A DNA stretch of 64,000 nt from Branchiostoma floridae. Taxonomy: Eukaryota; Chordata; Leptocardii; Amphioxiformes; Branchiostomatidae. Position 1 is the first letter of the stretch, and every line of letters begins with the position of its first letter. The DNA lies in contig NC_049979.1 of assembly GCF_000003815.2 (NCBI RefSeq), positions 4,605,293 through 4,669,292 on the forward strand, read 5' to 3'. The notes beneath the pieces are model-generated. The model was not told where the DNA came from and did not search any database. It was given only the letters and a program-made list of their open reading frames with translations. The translations under genes and the position numbers were made by a program. Positions 1 to 16,700 of this stretch are shown piece after piece.

Positions 1-110
1 AATTTGTTCACTTTCCAATTGGTCCAACATCCAGTCCATTGATTTATTTAAGGTTCGGTTTTTCTGGACCAGTCCAACAAGAAAAAACTGTTTTGTACCA
101 TGTACCAGTA
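1..110. repeat. dispersed repeat family R1, copy 1
   Basis: This stretch shares the words GGTCCAACATCC, CAGTCCA and CAACAAGAAAAAACTG with two other places in the window (28735-28918 and 44490-44660). It starts at or before the window edge, so its left end is not seen. No coding capacity is apparent. Confidence 0.6.
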
Positions 111-431
111 CACTGTACCGATATCCACCCATATTACATGTACATATTAATCATGATTGATATGTTGGAGGCACCTGTCATGGTGAAGATGCATTTTACA
201 CGTACAGACGTACAGAGTAGATCTTTGAACATTGAAATACGAGGTACGATCCAAAGGGCAGATTTGTTGATCACGCCATGCCATGAAGTAAATCTCCAAG
301 GAGATCTCCCAGAGGCAAAGCAGTATCCAGCCTGTCAAACAATCTCCAGCGGCCCCAGTCTGGCTGGTTAGACACTGTATGTGTTCTGCACTGGTATAGT
401 ACAGATCTGCTTCAAGATAAGTAATGATCAG

Positions 432-570
432 TAGTTTGTTTGAACCTTTATTCATGATAAGCTCAAATTGGCCTGCAGTCTGCTTTTCACTGAAGTCATG
501 CAGGGGGTAGGGTCAGATGAGATATAAATAGAGATATTACAGTCCTAATAAATCTATCAACATATATCAC
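432..570. repeat. dispersed repeat family R2, copy 1
   Basis: The segment with TTTGAACC, TTATTCATG, GCTCAAAT and GGCCTGCAG recurs at 61535-61710 in the CBS intron, with the same order of words and the same spacing to an AGTCCTAAT box. A short piece is also seen near 19085-19115. It resembles the 3' end of a retroposon, but no ORF or tail proves that. Confidence 0.55.
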
Positions 571-809
571 TATATGCACATGGCACAAGACATTAGTAGA
601 GCGAAATTCATAGACATTTGTCTGTTCGTTTTGGTCATTTCTTGTACTTCAAGAGTCATTGCAACACAACACAACAATATCTTGTTGAATTTTCAGCTGC
701 TTTTTTCCCTTTTAAATGAATAACATACACGTGAAGAAGCCAAGATCCTTACTGGCTATGAAGGATGGACATTTTCACTTTGAAAAGCGAGAGTATTGGT
801 AGCGAGTGA

Positions 810-3939
<3,130 letters not shown>

Positions 3940-6851
3940 GCTGCCACCTGTCCTTAGTATCTGTCGACACTCAACCGTTTGGTTTCGCCCATCTAGTTTC
4001 AAATTTTATATATAAAGACAACTTCGAATCATATAAGACATGGACTGTTTACTTGAAAATTATAGTAAAGGCCCTGATGAGTATTACATATATCTGCATT
4101 GCACCAATGGAATGCTTTGTTATCTCTTACACAAATATTGTAGGGTGCACCTGATGTTATCAAAGTGTAGTCTGCTTCATTGCTTGTTTCTCAGGAAGAA
4201 AACACAGACTTAAACCAGTTGTGACCCATGGAAATCTAACTTGTAAATTATTTTAGGAAAAAAAATTTGGTTGCATCTGTGTTGATTTTGAGAGCAAGAG
4301 GGATCCCAGGTTATCCAGTAGACAATGTTATAAGCTAGCAGGAAGTCTAAAACTAGTAAAAGGTCCCTTTTCATAGCGGTAACTTTGTGTGGCATGTAAT
4401 GCACACGCTTGTATGTCTGGCTGCCATCCATACCAAAACATTGATGACTCATACTGTTTCAGTAATAGTGTCTATTTGCCAGATGTTATAAAGTGAGAAG
4501 CAGCCTGTAGTTTCACACTTATACATTTTGTCGTGTATTTTGTGGGAGATGATGATGTAATGGATAAGTGTAGGTCCCAAACTCCTTGAGGTTGTGAGGT
4601 TTGATCTTTCGTCATTGTACCCGGTAGGAAAACACAACATGGAAGGGCAACAGCTTCAGTTGCTTTTGACCCGAACAAGGAATTCTTACAGCTATGCTTG
4701 TGAGTCATCAAGTCTGTTTTTATAGTTTTCAAATTATGGCTAAATGCCTCTTCTCAGCTGCTGGGAGTATAAAGACTTATGTCCATAGTAGGATATGATA
4801 AATATTCATCATACATTTACAACAGGAAATGGCAAAGAAGCAACAATTCATAGATATGAACAGGGCATCATATTTACCCCTTTTCTTGGCCTTTCTCTGT
4901 ATGGTGGCACTTCATTTCAGAAAGTGTGACAACGTTTGGTCCTTGAATATGCATGTGTAACATGTTTGTCACATATACCTTCAATTTGTGATATGTTGAT
5001 ACATGGAGTTCATGTGAAAATGTGTCAGTTGAAATGCCTGTTTGCTCACCCTGTAGACATTTCAAGTACTATAACTCTATGAGAAAACCAATCCTGCAAA
5101 CCAGAGAAATGTTACCCTTCCAACTATCAAGTATTATTCATGATATTATGAACGCTACAGGACCTTTTGCACCACCATTGTCATTTTATTACTTATTTCA
5201 GTACTGCAACAGTGTGGACATGAGACAATGCAAGTGCCTCTTGTTATGATAAGGGAAAGCTAAAGAACTACCCGTGCATGCTTAGTGATACCTGAATAGT
5301 GCTGATATTAGGGTTTGAAGAAATTATTATGTAGGTTTTGTCATGTTTATTGTAAGTATTGAAGTTTCTGTGTTTCACTAGAGAGATGATCATGAGAACT
5401 TGCTGTTCGTTCTGTCTTCACATGGGTCTGGCTGTATATGATAGCTTCCTAGCGTAGACCTGCTCTGTAGGGTTATCAGCCACAAAGCCTCCGAGTACTT
5501 AGTTGTCTGATGTCAGTTGATTATTGGGCATTTGCAAGAAAAGTGTATATATATATCCGTGCAGAAGTGTTGACCCTACCTTGTACATGATTCTTGGCTT
5601 AGTGTGAATTTTCACTAACTGTGAGTTGCCTGTTGGTGCATTCTCTCACCTTGTTACTCCCAGTGGGTTGGCTAAATGTGGTAAAAGGTGTCTGTACTAT
5701 TGTGTTAATTTGCTTGATTTTTTGTAAACGCTTCTAGTCTGCTGCAGATTTTAATTTCTTGTATTTATTCCCCCTAATTAGGACCGGATGAGTTCTGTGT
5801 ACGTTAGAATATAATGCAGGCTTATTATGATAATGTTATCTAGAGTTCACAGGAAACATTTTGTATGCGTGGTATCGTCATCACATGTAATGTATATAAA
5901 AGAATTGTTGTTGGAATAGGCCAAATAGAGAGGCATGTGACTTGATCAATGGGAACATGGATGCAAACAGATCTAAATCTTAGTTTATACCATGTTCAAG
6001 GAACTGAGGAGGGAATAAATTCCAAGTGGACTGTACTTTTGTAAGCCGGCTGTTTTCATGTCTCAGAGTGCATGAGGTTGGATACGGATGTTTTTGATTC
6101 AGATGAATGTAGAATGAAGTTGTGATGGTAATCATCCATCACATCTCTTGCATCACAGACAGCACAACTCATATTTATCATGACGATCCTCTTATTCCTC
6201 ATTAACCTCTCCTGTCCCTTTTAACTCCTGATTTTGTGACCTTTAACTCAGCACCTTATTGGTCCATGACTTGGGCCGTCCCACGGATAGGACGTTAAAT
6301 GGAGGTCCTGTTTATAAAGAGAGCCACAACCAATGCACGTTGAAGACCCCCACATATGCGATGGTGTGGTGTGCGATGGAGCATATCCTTCTGTCTGAAA
6401 GTTGGTGATTCACTTCAAATCACCGGGATGGAGACCTGGCGAACCTCTGTCTTGTGTCAGCCACATGGTGATTTACATTATTCATCTGGACGGGAGACCT
6501 GGCTTGTAATTAGCCAGCGAAAGGGTATGTCGCCCTGTACGGGCGGTATAACCCCGTCGTGTGTTAGCAAGTCGACCGATGATGATGATGACTAATGACC
6601 TGGCAAGGGTTCTACAGACGGACAGAACAGTCACCTCCAACATGTAATACACAATGTACTGTTCAACATATAGCATATGTTCAAACATGTAGTTCATGAT
6701 GAAAACCTTGAACATAGAACCACTGCAAAAATGCATTTGCAGTAGTATCAAATGAATTGCCATTAAGAATGACAATTATCTTTTCACATTTCACAACTAC
6801 AACCAAAACGTAAATAAAACAGATGGTAATGTTTTGTACTGCTTTAATAAA
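3940..6851 (+). other. probable YY1 3' UTR
   Basis: No convincing coding exon is seen between the YY1 stop and about 6.85 kb. AATAAA signals at 6813-6818 and 6846-6851 on the plus strand are the best candidates for the transcript end. A SINE-like insert lies at 6271-6600. The extent of the UTR is inferred; shorter isoforms are possible. Confidence 0.45.
6271..6600 (+). mobile_element. SINE-like insert in YY1 3' UTR
   Basis: The block contains GGGCCGTCCCACGGATAG, GACGTTAAATGGAGGTCC and CAATGCACGTTGAAGACCCC, and ends in a short (GAT)n run at 6580-6591. The GACGTTAAA...GGTCC core resembles the deeply conserved SINE core (Nin-DC type) of many metazoans, recalled and not searched. No ORF belongs to it. 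Confidence 0.5.
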
Positions 6852-7752
6852 ATAACAGGATTATGAGGAATGCATTACATGACATATATACTTGTCTTAT
6901 TTGCAATACTAGCTTTTACAAAGCTTTGCTGTTTTCTACCAATCTAATTGATTACATACAATTTCTGGGCCTGTTCAAAATGACATTAATAGGTCTGTCA
7001 TGATTACATGTTGTGGTTCAAGAGACAGGCAAATTTTGGCACAAATGCACATTTTTACACAAGTGTAGCATATCATAACTTTATCCTTTTTTGTCTCATT
7101 TGCTTAAGAAGGTTCTAAAACATTTTTTCAGCAAGTAGGGTTGTTACATATTATCATGTATAGCTATCAAAATCTATATGTAGCGTTGTTTACCTTCACG
7201 TGTTGCTTCATTATGGATGCCCTGCTAGGCCTTTGATTACAGGAAGTAGGGTTAATCTTACATTGTATCTACCCTGGTATTTCTTGAAAACCCAAATGAG
7301 CCCATACATTATACATATGGACCTAACTTATACCTATAACCTATATTCTGATAATTGTATGTAGCATGTTTCAGTCCTTTTTACAATCATTTACATTTAT
7401 GCAAATGTTTAAAAATCTGGCACTTTTTTCAACAAAAAAGTCCATTGTTGTACAAAAATTTTCATACTATAGACACAAAAATTTGATGCAAAATGTGCCA
7501 AGCTTGTAAAGCAATATTCATCCTGTTGAAGTAAGTCTTGAGCTGACATTATATTCTGTAACTCAAATGCTCAGTGTCTTTGACACAGAAGTGCCACTAG
7601 AGACACAAGTTCATCAGGCTTGTATCACTACAACCCTCACAACATTGCACATTTATGATACAAATAAAGCATGAGCAAATATTCACTGGAATGCGATACC
7701 TGTACTTAAATTTTGCATTTCACAATGACAGTCCATAAAACTTCTTAATTGA
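6852..7752. other. AT-rich spacer, YY1 end to TRPA1 end
   Basis: This convergent intergenic stretch probably includes the 3' UTR of the minus-strand TRPA1 gene. I see no coding exon, no recognised repeat and no clear minus-strand AATAAA. Confidence 0.5.
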
Positions 7753-10700
7753 TCAGAGCTTTGTAGTGTAAGATTCCGCCCCTTCGTCCTCTGCATTTTC
7801 CCCTTCATTGTCCTCTTTAATGACACTGACATTCCTGCGAGATTTTCCGCGGAGTTTCCTAAGGATGCTTACACTGCTGCCGACTCTTGGCCTAAAGCCC
7901 TCGTCACCCTCTGTGGAGTGTTGCCGGTATAACTTATTTTCATTCCGCCGGTACTCGTCTATAAGGTCATCCACATGGCCAACATCATCATCATCTTCAT
8001 CTCCTGGAGTAGCGTTCAGCGATGTTGAGCTGAGCTGCTCTTGAGATGTTAGCTTGGATAACTGGCTCAAGTCATGCTGAACATTCGACAGACTGGACAT
8101 CACCTCCTTCAGCCTAAAAAAAAAAATTAACGGTTCTTGGTGGAAGTCAATTGTGCAGATGTTGGCACGTCAACGCACCAAACCCGTAGTGTGTTTTGGG
8201 CACACAGTTAGACAAATTAGCTGAAGAGGCTCGGTGGGCGTCACTCTACTGTAAGGGAAAGTCGTGTAAAGTGCCTTTCCCAAGGGCACAACGTCGGGGC
8301 ATGGTGGGAATCGAAGTCGGAACCTTTCGATTCCGAGCCGAACGCTCTACCAGTTACGCCACGCCAACGCCACGCCTTCAGCCTAGGTCATACAGAATCA
8401 GTCAAATGTTGTCTGATGGCCTCTTTCAACATACGCACAGATTTACATGCAGACATTATCTAACGGTATTGTTTCTTGATGGATTCATTGATTGTAACAT
8501 GCTGTCCACAATATTAATATTAATGCTGTGTCAATGTAAGCAACACCTGGGCCTTAACTTAAGTTTACTCTTGTGGAAAGTTGTGCCTGAAGCATAGCGT
8601 TAGTGACACTACAGCATTTACCTTGCTTCCAGACTCGCTCTTGTTTCCTCCAGAATCTCATGACATGAGCAGGACTTGGCTTCTTCAAATTCTTTGCCCA
8701 CATCAAACAGCTGTAACCAGTGCAAATCAGTCAACAACAGTACAAACTATGGTTAACGTGTCAAACATAACAACCATGTTTATACTAGTAGTTACGAATG
8801 GTTGTAGGTCGGTACGGTTTAGGTTAGCTTTAAGGATTTCACTACCATATGGAGCAGTCATCAATATAAGTAGGTTCCACTGTATGTCTGCCATATCATA
8901 GTGCATAACATGAAGTCTTCATTCCCATTAACATGAAGTCTTCATTTCCATCAGGCTTTTTTTTGCTTGTCATCAAAAGCATTCTGTTGGTGTACAAGCA
9001 GGTACAAAGATTTACCTCACGCAGCTGATGAGGTACAATTCTGGTAATCAAGCTCATCTTCTTCCTGGACCCCTTCTTTTCGTTATAATGCATGATCTGG
9101 AACCGCCGGAGGAACAGACTGATGCCCCATTCCTTGTGCAACATATACTCCGCCTGAGATGAAACAATAATGGCCCCACATTAGTCTAAGGGTGCGCTCC
9201 CACCGCACTTGTGTCAAGTTTGCGTCGCTGCGGGGTTGGAAAGATACTCAACGAACTTCAGAGACAAAGAACAAATTTTCTTTCTGTTTGTGTTTTTTGT
9301 CATCTTCTAAGTCATATTTTAACGTATCACGCAATATCTAAATTATAAAAAAATGGAGAAAATAACAAAACAGTGATGCAGTGAACGAACCCCGCAGTGA
9401 CGCAAGCTTGACACAAGTGTGGTAGGAGCGCACCTTTACCTGTCTATGTGATGATGAAAAAACTGCATGCACAGATTGTTGATTACGTAGGAGCTCACCT
9501 GTATTTGAAGATGACCAAGTCTGGCTGCCTCCCTGATTGCTTTGATGTCCCCAACAGCCAGACCAACCTGATGAACGGATTGGAAAATATTATAACCAAA
9601 ATCAAATTTGCAGTTCTAATAAACTATCAATGTGCTTGTTCTGTCATTATGACCAGAAAAAAAAACAGGCATTCTCTGTGTTGGCTTGATCATATTACCA
9701 ATACTGTGATGCTGAATATGCTGATTTGCACTGTGAAGTTAAGTAACATCAACTTGACCAACCAGCAAATTGACGATGATGATGCACATGACGACGATGA
9801 AGATCAGCAGGAGTGCCAGAGTGATGGAGTTTCTCGTGTTCACCCCGAGTTTGAAGTTGCTGTTGATGTCCAGTTCCCCCATCATCATAGACAGCAATGT
9901 GTAGAAGGTCCTCGGGAAGTCATCAAAGCCACTCCCCTGTGGAATGCAATACATATGTATGTTCTAACATTACTGCAGTGGCAGTCTTTTATAGGTTGCA
10001 TCATACTCACGCTAGGGGTATATTCTTCACTAATCTATTTCGTCTCATGCCTGTCAAACCAAACTTTCTTTAAAATCTTTGGCAATTTACTGAATTGATC
10101 ATTGAGATTGCAGTTTACTGAATCGATGATTGAGATTGTACTTTACTGAATCAACGATTGAAACTGCACCATAATGTTCGTATACTGATGATCTGACTAT
10201 CTTCAAGTGATATTGCTTTATGGAAGCTCATGTATTTTACCAATGACGTATCTGCAATGGTGACCAGGTAGAAGAAGGAGAAGCAGAAGGCGAAGAGGTA
10301 GATGATGAACACCAGCACCACCCTGATCATCGTGATGAAGATGCTGCCGATCATGATGATGTACAGCCCAAATACATAGATCCTGTCAATGCAAAATACC
10401 AAGGTATAAGCTCAACTTGAACTGCTCCATTTAATCTTCAGTACATTGTGACGTGTCCCCATGGCAAAAGAGGTAACACATGACCACTGCTTGGCCATAT
10501 GGATTGATTTCCATAGATCACCAGGCAGGTGTTCAATACCAGGGCTTGGACATTTTGTAAAGGATTGCATTCCTCATTTTGGATGGTGATGTTAAGTTGT
10601 CGGCCCTATGTATGAGGGAACTTCAGGCATAAGCCTGAAGCATCATACCCCTGCCTATAAAAGAACCTAACACACTTATCCAGAACAGCAAGGTGACCTG

Positions 10701-13700
10701 GTGCACTTGGCCAAAAACGCAAGAGAAAAAGAAGACACTACTTGCGATACTACTTGCTACTTGAAAAACTTCACCTTATCACATTTAGTTAATAATTTAT
10801 TGATACTTGTTTAGGGCGAGGAAAGTACATCAAGTTCAACAGCATCTTGAAACTACGCATGAAACTCCGTATTTGATTCTCTTGTTGGAGCAAAAATCAA
10901 ATATTTTTTATTACCATTCAAATTGTCTTTATCAGAATTTGTGTCCCTAATTTATGCAGATATGATGCTATAGATCTCACCGTCTGAGCACGAGAACAAA
11001 CATGATCCATGCCAGGAACACGGCAATGGTGGCAGCATACGCCTTCACACATGGATGCATAGGTAATGGGAGTTTTGCTGGAAGTGTGTACAGAAGAGCA
11101 GCAAGGCACATGATGAAATCCAGCATGTTGCTGACGGTCAGGAAATCCAAGCCCTGAAAATTGCCAAAGCAGTGACANNNNNNNNNNNNNNNNNNNNNNN
11201 NNNNNNNNNNNNNNNNNNNNNNNNNNNNNNNNNNNNNNNNNNNNNNNNNNNNNNNNNNNNNNNNNNNNNNNNNNNNNCCATATTTAAGCTCGACAGAGGG
11301 TTGCGCGTATTTTTCACCTGACAACCGTCCGAACAATTTGTCCAAGCTACAAATTATGGCTTATATGTAACAGGGATGGATTCCTGTTACATATAAGCCA
11401 TAATTTGTACCTTGTACAATTGTTGTGCAGCGGTTATTATTATAAGCGAGGCACGGGCGATTGCCGCAGAATCGTCGTCCGACCGATTTTCGCCAAATGT
11501 GACGGGTATAACCACCCCCTTCCAGGTTCCAGGCATGAACAGGGAAGACCATTCATGAAACATTGACCTGAATTGATTGAAAGATTAAACAGAGTACTTG
11601 TGGTTTTGTAGTTACCTGTCGAATGAGGTTGTACACATCCTTTATGAGACCGATGGCCGCGAATACTAAGACCAGATACGAGAGCACACACAGCGTCTGG
11701 TGGGACACAAATCATGAGATATATTATTTGTTTATTGATATTTTCAGACTCCTGGGTAGTCCGATTCAGTTTTGACAAACTGATTTTCATCGGGGCCCAG
11801 GGACACATACAAAGAAATAAAGACATATTACAGAGAAAATAAATAGGTGTACACAACAGAACATATAAGTACAAATAAAACATGAAAGAAGGCAGATAAA
11901 TCAAAATCATAATCCATATATAATCCATGAGAACTAACATTTTCTAATATTGTACCATTGATAGTATGTTGCATGGAATAATGGGGCTAATGTTTGATCA
12001 TCACAATCGAAAAACGTTACCTCTGACAAGTCACACAGCAGTGTGATGTTGTAACAGTTTGCGGCCTGTTCCGTTGTGATGTTGGCAGCTTCGCGCGTTT
12101 GTGAGATCATTGAAGCTTGCATCATTACCAGCGTCGTCAGGCAGCCAAGGAAGATCATGTACACAACTAAGGTGGCCAGGAATATCTGGAAGCCAATCTT
12201 CTCCCTGTACGTTAAATACAGGAAAACTAACTGAGAGTTGATATTAAAACAAAATAAATTGTCAATCCAGAATTGCGCAGCTCAAGCCTGTTGTCAAGGT
12301 AGACATGAGGCCATTTCGTCTGGCACGTGACTGTATGGACACAAGACTCCAGCAGTGGAATAAATGTGCTAGCTAGCTTATGATGATCTATGATGTCCTC
12401 TGTCTCTCTCAGATAAAGGCTGGAGCTGCAAATACCGTTCTTTACAGACTTGGTTTAACACTTGAATTCCTCCTACCAAGACAGATTAGCTTCCATGCGA
12501 GTTATTGCCAAGTCAATACTGTTATCAAGATTTATCATGGGACATTGCTGTCGCATACATGCGAAGTTGAAAATGTTACAACATGGTACCAGTTCCAACA
12601 TTCATGGGAACCACCTCACAATGAGTGTGAGGTTGTATTTCACATCTGATACGTACCAGTAAACTTTGAGGAATTTCTCCACAATGGGATGCTGCAGGCA
12701 CTGCCAGCGCCGATTCCTTGTGATCGCCTGGTGAAATGAGGTGATAAATAGTTTAGTTTAGTATAGTTTATTGTTACTTCAGGCACTATGGCCGATACAC
12801 ATACAATATATACATTTTTGAAAAATAGTGATCTACTGAAATTTTTGAAAATCTATTAAAATAAAATATATATTACAAAAGGCAGGTGCAACTTGTAGAC
12901 AGGCAACAATAGTATGCCACCTTGTTGTTTTTCATCACGTCTGAGAGAGTAAACTGCCGTGTTACAGAGCACGAACACCTTACCTTGAGAAAGGACAAGC
13001 CCTCGCGTCTTCCGTACATATAGCTGAAGTCATACGCCAAGACCTGCCCGGGCAAGAGTTTGATATGTTTCAATGCAAGTTATTTTCCTTTTAAAGGTGA
13101 TAACAAGCAATACTCAGGTAGAATTGAAACAGGGATGACTTAGCCAATCAATTGGTGGAAAGTTCATAATCAGTGACATTACCTTGTAGTTATTCCCCTC
13201 TTTGTCTCCTTCTGGTACGGTCTTCTCCACACAAAACCGATTCAAAAATTCCTGCAGGATTTAATCTTATGATAATTACTAGTTTACGGAAGACCGGTAT
13301 ATGAATTGAACACAGAAAGGAATTTTACATCTCTAATAAACTCGTACAGTTCAATATCTACAAAAATTACGAAATTTAGTAACTTGGAATTAGCACCAAC
13401 AATAGTGACAATAAACAAGGGTTTACATGTTGTATCATTAGATCGAACATATACTGATTTTGAGAGAGTTACATAATTTGGCTGTCTGGGGGAAGAAACT
13501 GTTACTGTAGAAGGACTTGGAAACGTGTAATTGAACAGTAAAGCGATGTGAGTTTGAAGAAAACCACAAAAAAACCTAGTGTTGCGCTGAAAGGCTCTCA
13601 GTGGGGGGACAAGTATTATGAGATCATTGAAGCAATAGCCATCGAAGTACCGGTGAATAAGGAAATGTCTGTACGTACCTCAGCCACGGTGGGCATCTCC

Positions 13701-16700
13701 ACCACCAGATGAGGCAGCTGCGCTCTGTCCTCCTGCCGCAAGAGGTCGGCCCAACTGTGCAGACAAGAAAGCCGACAAAATAAAACAGTGATAAGGCCTT
13801 TAGGGTTTCGACTTTCGAAGACCGCCACAGTAAGTAAAACGGGAGTTGATTGTGCGAAAGTAGGTTTTGTAAATGGTTTGTAAACCATGTAACGTTATAG
13901 TCAGGACGTCTTTGTATCATTGCTATCGTGAGTTGCTATAATATGCGCTTGATAAGCTTGTCCACTAACCGCGCATGTCTCCCCATGGCCAGAGCTGCGT
14001 CCACCGACCCCTTGTTGATAGCGACGTCCAGCGCGTTCTCCTTTTGGTGGTTCTCTGCAACGATCGCTCCGTCCGTCAACAGCAGCGTCACGATTTCGGG
14101 AAGGTCTTCCTTGGCCGCTACATGAAGTGGCGTGTTCTGAAAGAGTTATTTATTGATATTTTCTTCATCAAAACCTTCATCAATTCTACCTGACTTGCAG
14201 AAGTCAATAGAATGCATGAAGAGGCTAACGTGGTTAATACTGATCTCCACCCAGCTCTGATACAGAGAGCACAGGCGGGGTTGACTTTGGTCCAATCCTT
14301 TTCCATTCGACTGCACTGTCACCATACCAACAAGCGATCAAATGTGTTATAGATCGCTTCATGAATTCATAGATGAAGAATAATCTTTAACGTTTGTGTG
14401 TCTTGTTGTCCTCTAAATCATACTTTTACGTCGTACTCAAGTTTACTAATTAAAAATCAAACTTTGATCGCTTGAGACAATTTTGATCAAAATTAAAGTT
14501 TGATCGCTAACAGTTTAGAAAACTTTACATTTGGCTCCAGACTGGTCCTCTGATTTGGTTGAATGGCTACCTGTTGTAGCTCGTTATCGTGGTGCACCTT
14601 ACCCCGTTATCGTCCTCCCAGTTCAGACAGTCATAGTGGACATCCAGCAGAGAATCCACCGTCTTCTGATTGCCGCTCCTCACGGCGTAATGGAGCGGGC
14701 TGGTGCCGTCCATGGTCCTGAAACAGCACAAAGTGCAACATTGTTCTGAGTGAACATTCAGGCTACCACTATGTGTATGTCTGTTATGTTGTGAATCAAT
14801 GAAGGAAAGGAAAGGAAAGGACAACTTGAAATGGCATTCCTTAGAAGATACTTCACTTGGTCCTGAATGCATTCTGTTTGGTGCCTTAAGATTTATTTAC
14901 CTCATTCTCGATACTAACTTAAATGATTTAATACGATGTTGCAAACTTTCAGACTACTCGAGTGAAACGCTCAAACAAGATACGTCGATGAATGTTAGAC
15001 ATCCAGGTAATAATAATATATACCAAAAAGCAGTTACTCAAGCAATAGGATATGATTTTGGAAACGNNNNNNNNNNNNNNNNNNNNNNNNNNNNNNNNNN
15101 NNNNNNNNNNNNNNNNNNNNNNNNNNNNNNNNNNNNNNNNNNNNNNNNNNNNNNNNNNNNNNNNNNATCATATCCAGTTGCTTGAGTAACTGCTTTTTTG
15201 GCATGTGTTGATGCAAATTAGTTAATTTAGAGCTACTGACTGTGTTATGGCGGCGTGGTTGTCCAGCAGGTACCGCACGACCTCTGGATGACCGTACTTG
15301 GACGCCAGGTGCAGCGGTCGCATGCCCCGTGAGTTGGCGGTGTTCACCAGCCGGACCTTGATGGAGTCTCCCGGCTTCCCCTCACGTCCACTCCCGCGCA
15401 GCAGCGTCTTTATGACGTTCAGGCGTCCGTGTCTGACAGATTTGGACGAATAAAGATGTAACAGATACTATAATTCCTATACACAAGACAATCCATTCAT
15501 AAGACTTTCACACGACTTTCTTTTCCTTTCCTTTCCAAACTTTATTTCATTGTTTCTGACAAAATTGCAATGTTCAACGTGCGCAAAAGGGATTCTCTCA
15601 GTTTCAGTTTTAGAATTGCTCACTAGTCAAATGCCTTTCGTACACTAATAGACTCAGCACAGGGGAAAAATGTTACATGTTGTTCCGCGCTGTGGAACTT
15701 TAAGGAAGTTTTCCTAGTACCTGGCTGCCTCATGAAGTGCGGTTTCCCCGTTGTTGTTCCTGGAGTTGCGGTCTGCGCCAGCTGCTAGCAATGACCTGAC
15801 GTTCTGTGGGATTGACACAGAAATATGAGTAATGCGTTTACAACTTGTCGGGTTATCATGGTAAGACTATGCGCTGTTCAAACTTTATCCTTAAAACCCC
15901 ATGTTCCTGACGCTATGCAATTTACTAGGCCAGAATTGATCGAATGAAAGCTACTTTCACGGCCTGATCATCCTCCTACGCAGGGACATCCAACGGCGAA
16001 ACCGCCTGTCTGGGTGTACACTGCTTTCTCAAACGTCACCCTTAGTTCCTGTGGGCGTCGCCACAAACCTGCTGTCAGCCAATCAGAGAATAGGCCTTTC
16101 AGTTTTCAATAGGGTTCTCGCATATATAAGGGTAAGCTCAATTTATAAGCAGGGCGGTCAGGACCTAAGGGTGATGGTTGAGAAAGCAGTATACATCCAG
16201 ACAGGCGGTTTCGCCGTTGGATGTCCATGCGTAGTAGGATGGGTCTGATTTGGTTGCGGCTGGCAGCACTGATAAGTTGTCACCATGACATACCTTGTCG
16301 AACCCACCCTGAGCCGCGTGATGCAGTGGTGTACATCCGGCTCCATCCTTCTTCTCCAATAAGCGCTTGGCTTTCTTATTCTAATAGTAGACAAAACAAA
16401 ACAAACATTTTAGACGTAACGATTCTGGACTCTGAATAATAAGACGTGAATTCTATACGGACCTATCTTGGATTGACTCACAAACGTTATGCAGAATGTC
16501 CGTTGCATTGAATATGTACGCACGTGTGAACCCTAGTCTCCAAGCAGACCCTACGGTGCCTAAAAGATAGTATGCCAAAGGGAGTCAAACGGGCACCGGA
16601 TCCGGCTATACTTCTTGGCCAGCTTTGATACTACCTCTAAGGCACCGTAGGGTCTGCTTGGAGACTAGTGAACCCGGCATTACCTGGAGTAGAATGTCCA

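Noticed and set aside
8290-8374. possible tRNA gene on the minus strand
   Set aside because: Box A and box B resemble a tRNA, but the sequence continues into a SINE body with a tail and target duplication, so it is a tRNA-derived retroposon and not a tRNA gene.
9448-10098. 216-codon plus-strand frame
   Set aside because: It runs antisense through two TRPA1 exons and the intron between; the minus-strand reading gives the channel pore and VGLAVGD signature.
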